From: Desulfobacterales bacterium
GTDB taxonomy: Bacteria > Desulfobacterota > Desulfobacteria > Desulfobacterales > Desulfobacteraceae
Assembly: GCA_022361135.1 (NCBI GenBank)
Contig: JAKSBM010000460.1
Span: 1 to 9,092, forward strand
Length of the DNA stretch: 9,092 bases
Direction: 5' to 3'
Numbering within the stretch: position 1 is the first letter of the stretch; each line of letters begins with the position of its first letter. Shown here piece after piece: positions 6,456-9,092 of this stretch. The translations under genes and the position numbers were made by a program. The notes below the pieces were generated by a model that saw nothing but the letters and a program-made list of their open reading frames with translations, was not told where the DNA came from and searched no databases.

Positions 6456-7139
6456 CTACATTCCTTTATCTGAATAGCCCGGAATCCGGACCTTTTTTTC
6501 CAATTTTTTCAGGGCCAGGACACCGGCCCAGGTTAAAACAAAATAAATAATCCCCGCCATGATGTACAGGGGCAGGTGCTGATAGGTCCGGGAGGCCACA
6601 AACTTGGCCCGGGCCATGATTTCCGGCGCCCCCAGCACAAAGGCCAGGGCCGAATCCTTGAGCACGATGGAGAACTCGTTGGACCAGGCCGGGATGGAGA
6701 GGCGCAGCACCTGGGGAAGAACAATGGTGGTAATGGCCTGGAATTCGGACATTCCCAGGGCACCGGCCGCCTTGAACTGACCCGAGGGCAAGGCCAAAAT
6801 GGCCCCACGAAAGATATTGGCCTGGTAGGCGGCTGTGGTCATCCCCAGGACCACCATCACAGCGGCCACCGCCGAAATATTCAACCCAATGTAATTAAAC
6901 AGGCCAAAATAAAAAAGAAATAAAAGGACCAGTACGGGGATTCCCTGGAAAAACCAGATATAGGTCCCGATGATCCTTTTGAGGGATTTGCCGCCGTAGA
7001 CCTGGCCCACGGCCATGGAAAGGCCAAGGACAAGCCCCAGGGCCATGGCGCCGACCACAATTAAAATGGTGATCAGCCCCCCCTGGAGGAGATAGGGCAG
7101 CGCATCTTTTACGGTATTGAAACTTTCCAGCATGGGCAC
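6456..7139 (-). CDS. Polar amino acid ABC transporter permease (first)
   Basis: This 227-residue inner-membrane protein shares the His/Glu/Gln/Arg permease architecture, with hydrophobic segments near residues 21-45, 57-80, 86-108, 133-150 and 189-210. WFFQGIPVLVLLFLFYFGL (62-80) corresponds to the family motif R-G-T-P-L-x-V-Q, here with QGIP replacing RGTP. The coupling loop is QFKAAGALGMSEFQAITTIVLPQ (121-143, split by family motif G-A-L-G-M). The annotated start is GTG at 7137-7139, giving MPMLESF; the ATG two codons later (7131-7133) is equally possible. No normally spaced ribosome-binding site is visible. The AAGGGAGG sequence upstream is about 25 nt away and can be buried in a hairpin (7140-7171). 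The 83-nt gap from the binding-protein gene, compared with 1-5 nt elsewhere in the operon, suggests separately tuned expression. Confidence 0.93.
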   Translation of the reverse strand: MPMLESFNTVKDALPYLLQGGLITILIVVGAMALGLVLGLSMAVGQVYGGKSLKRIIGTYIWFFQGIPVLVLLFLFYFGLFNYIGLNISAVAAVMVVLGMTTAAYQANIFRGAILALPSGQFKAAGALGMSEFQAITTIVLPQVLRLSIPAWSNEFSIVLKDSALAFVLGAPEIMARAKFVASRTYQHLPLYIMAGIIYFVLTWAGVLALKKLEKKVRIPGYSDKGM

Positions 7140-7171
7140 AGGGAGGCATGTTTTCCAAGGGCCCCCTCCCT
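7140..7171 (-). promoter_or_regulatory. Hairpin over the permease translation start region
   Basis: Read on the minus strand, AGGGAGG (7165-7171) pairs perfectly with CCTCCCT (7140-7146), whose last base directly abuts the permease GTG start at 7139. The 18-nt loop includes GGGCCC. The only purine-rich Shine-Dalgarno-like sequence nearby is in the upstream arm, so folding would hide it. The effect on translation is inferred. Confidence 0.4.
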
Positions 7172-7183
7172 TGATTGGATAGC

Positions 7184-7211
7184 CCGTGCCGCCCCCAAAG
7201 GGACAGCACGG
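7184..7211 (-). promoter_or_regulatory. Intercistronic stem-loop after the binding-protein gene
   Basis: On the minus strand, CCGTGC (7206-7211) pairs with GCACGG (7184-7189). The stem continues through two G-T wobbles and four G-C pairs to a 12-bp helix with a TTTG loop. It begins 11 nt after the binding-protein stop and lacks a T-tract. Similar hairpins in ABC operons stabilise or partly terminate the message, so that binding protein is made in excess over membrane components. Confidence 0.55.
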
Positions 7212-7222
7212 ATTCTACATAT

Positions 7223-7975
7223 TTATTTCAGGTCGTATTTCTTGCTGAGTTCTTCCCAGCGGGGGGAAGCCATGAGGCGTTTCAGCCCTTCATTGACATC
7301 CTTGAGAAGCTGTTCGTCGGCCTTGCGAATGGCATAACCGAAATCCTCGGAATGCATGCCAAAGGGACCAATGGATTTCACAGCCTTCTTGGAGGCGGCG
7401 TCCTTGGCCGGGGCATCATCCATGGCCGCAGCGGCAATTCTGCCGTTGAGGATATCTTCCACAGCCAGGGGAGAGGAGTTGTAGTATCTCAACTGAATGT
7501 TCCAGCCGTTTTTCTTGGCTTCAGCCTTGAGCCATTTGGCTTCGGAAGTTCCCTGCTGAACACCCACAACTTTTCCGCCCTTGAGCAGATCATCAATGGT
7601 CAGGGTGGAATCCTTTTTAACCACCATCACCTGTTCAATCTTCCAATAGGGATTGGAAAAATTCACCTTTTTCTGGCGATCCGGGGTGATGCTCATGCCG
7701 GAAGCAATCACATCAATTTTCTTGGTCATGAGGCTGGTGACGATCCCGTCCCAGTCAAAGGCCTTATGTTCAACTTCGTAGCCCATTTCCTTGGCAATCC
7801 AATCCATGGCTTCCACGTCAAAGCCGGAAGGCTGACCGGTTTTATCGATAAAGGCAAAGGGAGGGAAGTTGGCATCAATACCATTGACGATTTTCTTCCC
7901 GGCAAAGGCCTGCCCGCCGCTGGCCAGCAGCAGAGCGATCATAGCAATTAAGACAACCAAATTCTTTTTGAACAT
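7223..7975 (-). CDS. Amino acid ABC transporter, periplasmic substrate-binding protein
   Basis: This 250-residue protein is a family 3 solute-binding protein. It starts with a Sec signal peptide, MFKKNLVVLIAMIALLLASGGQAFA, with likely cleavage after residue 25. There is no lipobox cysteine, so it should be free in the periplasm. The mature part has the family hallmarks: GIDANFPPFAFIDKTGQPSGFDVE (32-55, split across the first lobe), FDWDGIVTSLMTKKIDVIASGMSITPDR (73-100) with Arg100 placed to bind the ligand carboxylate, VGVQQGTSEAKW at the second lobe (137-148), and MDDAPA (185-190), whose acidic residues bind the ligand amino group. This pattern supports a polar or basic amino acid ligand. 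It is the first gene of the operon. The ATG at 7973-7975 has AAAGGA (7984-7989) 8 nt upstream. Confidence 0.94.
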   Translation of the reverse strand: MFKKNLVVLIAMIALLLASGGQAFAGKKIVNGIDANFPPFAFIDKTGQPSGFDVEAMDWIAKEMGYEVEHKAFDWDGIVTSLMTKKIDVIASGMSITPDRQKKVNFSNPYWKIEQVMVVKKDSTLTIDDLLKGGKVVGVQQGTSEAKWLKAEAKKNGWNIQLRYYNSSPLAVEDILNGRIAAAAMDDAPAKDAASKKAVKSIGPFGMHSEDFGYAIRKADEQLLKDVNEGLKRLMASPRWEELSKKYDLK

Positions 7976-8642
7976 CTTAACAATCCTTTCGTTCTTAGGA
8001 GTGCACTACTCCGGTTTAGATTTCACTCCCCTTTTCCAGCATCCAAAAAGGGTGATTTTTGTTTGAGCAACTCACATCAAAAGCATAGGACACTAGGGCA
8101 TAACCCTAGTTTTTGTCAAGAAGAACCAAAGGATCTTGGCAAAAAAGTTGACTATACAACCTTAGATCACCCCCTGAAAAAACAGGCACAATGGGACTGT
8201 CAACCTCCGTCCCCATTACCCACACACCAGGCCGCCGACGGTATAAATCCCCCCCGGGGAAAATCCAATTTTTTTGGAAAAAAGATGTGAACTTCCCCCC
8301 CATGGGAAATCAAAAATATGTTACCAACCATGGGCTATCTTCATGATGGTTTAAAACGCTTTTCAACGCGGTTGACTATGGGATTTACCGATCCCACCCG
8401 GAGGATCAGGCGATGGCAGTGGAATTTTCCTCCCCACGTCCTCGCCGGGCGGGGAGAAAAACCTTCCAATCAAGTGGACAAAGTCCCATTCAATGGGAAC
8501 CATATTTTGTGACTCACCATATCCTGGGACAGGGATGACGGATGGACGAAATGAAATGGGAGACCATATCACAGCCATCCAGGGGAAGGATTAAAGGGAA
8601 TGGGCAAGGATAGAATTCAAGGGCAAGGAAGCCCGTGGACCA
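7976..8642. other. 667-bp non-coding regulatory region
   Basis: This long gap separates the GntR-family gene and the transporter operon, both on the minus strand. No open frame here has a ribosome-binding site or a recognisable protein. It contains the candidate promoter at 8090-8119, a GGAGT/ACTCC dyad (7998-8012) in the operon leader, a CCTG/CAGG dyad (8173-8186), a TCCAA-TTTTT-TTGGA dyad near 8263-8278, CCCATTCAATGGG (8485-8497), three ACCATAT copies (8499, 8516, 8563), and a GGGCAAGGA direct repeat (8602-8610 and 8621-8629). A short GGGC/GCCC stem (8621-8634) after the GntR gene is too weak to call a terminator. Confidence 0.55.
8090..8119 (-). promoter_or_regulatory. Predicted promoter and operator of the amino acid transporter operon
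   Basis: On the minus strand a perfect -35 box TTGACA (8114-8119) is followed after 18 nt by TAGTGT (8090-8095), a poor -10 with 3/6 matches. Transcription would begin near 8083, giving a leader of about 108 nt. Between and overlapping the boxes is the perfect dyad ACTAGGG-N5-CCCTAGT (8092-8110). A strong -35 with a weak -10 and an embedded dyad suggests a regulated promoter. On the plus strand the same dyad is followed by TTTTT (8110-8114) and would resemble a short terminator, but no plus-strand gene precedes it. Confidence 0.42.
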
Positions 8643-9092
8643 TCAATCCGGAGAATTAAACTTTTCCCGGAGGAGATCCCGGAGGCCGGAATCCAGATGA
8701 ATCCGAAGATGGGCCTCGGCCAGCCCCAGATTTCGCTCTTCAATGGCATTGAGAAGATCCACATGGCTGCCCACATAACCGGTGTCGGACCGGTGGATGC
8801 TCTTTTCCATGTAGAGGAAAAGTTTCACATGGGAAACCAGGCCGTCCCACAGGGTCAAAAGGCGCCCATTGCCCGAATGGAGGCAGAACATCCGGTGGAA
8901 TTTAAGATCGGCCTCGGCCGAGGCCGCCACATCGCCCTTGGCCGCTGCCGCATCCATCCGCTCGAAGGCCCCCCGGAACTCCCGCAGCAACTTGGCCGAC
9001 AGCCGGGGGAACATCATCCGCAGTCCCAGCTCCTCCAGGGCGCTGCGCACGGTGAACAATTCCTCGGCATCCTTTCCGGTGAAGGCCTTCAC
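8643..9092 (-). CDS. GntR/FadR-family transcriptional regulator (C-terminal FCD domain, partial)
   Basis: The frame is open to the window edge, so only the last about 149 residues are visible, and the N-terminal winged helix domain, expected about 70 residues further upstream, lies outside. The visible part is an all-helical FCD ligand-binding domain: EELFTVRSALEELGLRM, then ADLKFHRMFCLHSGN with Asp62 and His66 (numbered from the window edge), then GSHVDLLNAIEERNLGLAEAHLRIHL with His110 and His132. In known FCD proteins, this Asp and three His residues hold a metal that anchors a carboxylate ligand. All four are present. Such regulators usually repress transport or catabolic genes for organic or amino acids until the ligand binds. 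The gene ends 667 bp before the same-strand amino acid transporter operon, a possible target. The apparent GTG at the edge is probably an internal valine. Confidence 0.88.
   Translation of the reverse strand: MKAFTGKDAEELFTVRSALEELGLRMMFPRLSAKLLREFRGAFERMDAAAAKGDVAASAEADLKFHRMFCLHSGNGRLLTLWDGLVSHVKLFLYMEKSIHRSDTGYVGSHVDLLNAIEERNLGLAEAHLRIHLDSGLRDLLREKFNSPD

Noticed and set aside
7175..7951. A 258-codon open frame on the plus strand opposite the binding-protein gene.
   Set aside because: The minus-strand frame encodes an unmistakable solute-binding protein. The antisense frame has no family resemblance and no ribosome-binding site, and reflects third-position base bias.
8092..8114. ACTAGGG-N5-CCCTAGT followed by TTTTT read as a plus-strand intrinsic terminator.
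   Set aside because: No plus-strand gene precedes it, and the stem is short. Its placement against a perfect minus-strand TTGACA makes an operator reading more likely.
8063..8290. A 75-codon plus-strand frame starting with TTG in the non-coding gap.
   Set aside because: It has no ribosome-binding site, runs antisense across the probable transporter promoter, and its composition shows no protein-like pattern.
8427..8457. CTCCCC...GGGGAG with flanking T and A runs near 8430-8457, considered as a terminator.
   Set aside because: The loop is long, neither strand has a T-tract in the right place after the stem, and no gene ends nearby.
1..9092. Search by eye for CRISPR repeats, insertion sequence ends, tRNA genes, and defence or toxin-antitoxin genes.
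   Set aside because: No regularly spaced direct repeats, transposase-like frames, tRNA cloverleaf sequences or recognisable defence domains were seen.

Overview
This window looks like ordinary chromosome from an anaerobic, moderately GC-rich Gram-negative bacterium, most plausibly a sulfate-reducing Desulfobacterota (Deltaproteobacteria) related to the Desulfobacteraceae. The reasons are a CooC/AcsF-type CO dehydrogenase maturation ATPase, an exported binding protein with a cleavable signal peptide and no lipobox, a YdgA-type DUF945 protein, and the general codon style. The lineage is an inference, not a measurement.

Layout. (1) Bases 1-481, plus strand: C-terminal part of a CooC/AcsF-like nickel-insertion ATPase. 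(2) 482-723: a 242-bp gap between convergent genes, rich in inverted repeats. (3) 724-2355, minus strand: a full-length 1-pyrroline-5-carboxylate dehydrogenase (P5CDH). (4) 2356-2495: a divergent regulatory region with a plausible promoter and a perfect 17-bp dyad. (5) 2496-3374, plus strand: a LysR-type regulator. (6) 3645-4937, plus strand: a DUF945/YdgA-like membrane-anchored protein, closed by a strong and probably bidirectional terminator at 4958-4994. (7) 7975 down to 5025, minus strand: a complete polar amino acid ABC transporter operon in the order binding protein, permease, ATPase, permease. (8) 7976-8642: a 667-bp non-coding stretch holding the likely operon promoter. (9) 8643-9092, minus strand: the C-terminal FCD ligand-binding domain of a GntR/FadR-family regulator whose DNA-binding half lies outside the window.

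How the genes work together. The P5CDH oxidises glutamate semialdehyde, from proline or arginine/ornithine breakdown, to glutamate. The divergent LysR protein is the natural candidate to control it. The ABC system imports a polar amino acid across the inner membrane and could supply such catabolism, and the upstream GntR/FCD protein may control the transporter. These links rest on proximity only. I found no CRISPR array, insertion sequence, phage gene, tRNA, rRNA or defence system, and no clear undescribed system. The most unusual material is regulatory: the structured 3' gap at 482-723, the divergent operator at 2444-2460, two successive hairpins between the binding-protein and permease genes, and a dyad inside the probable transporter promoter.
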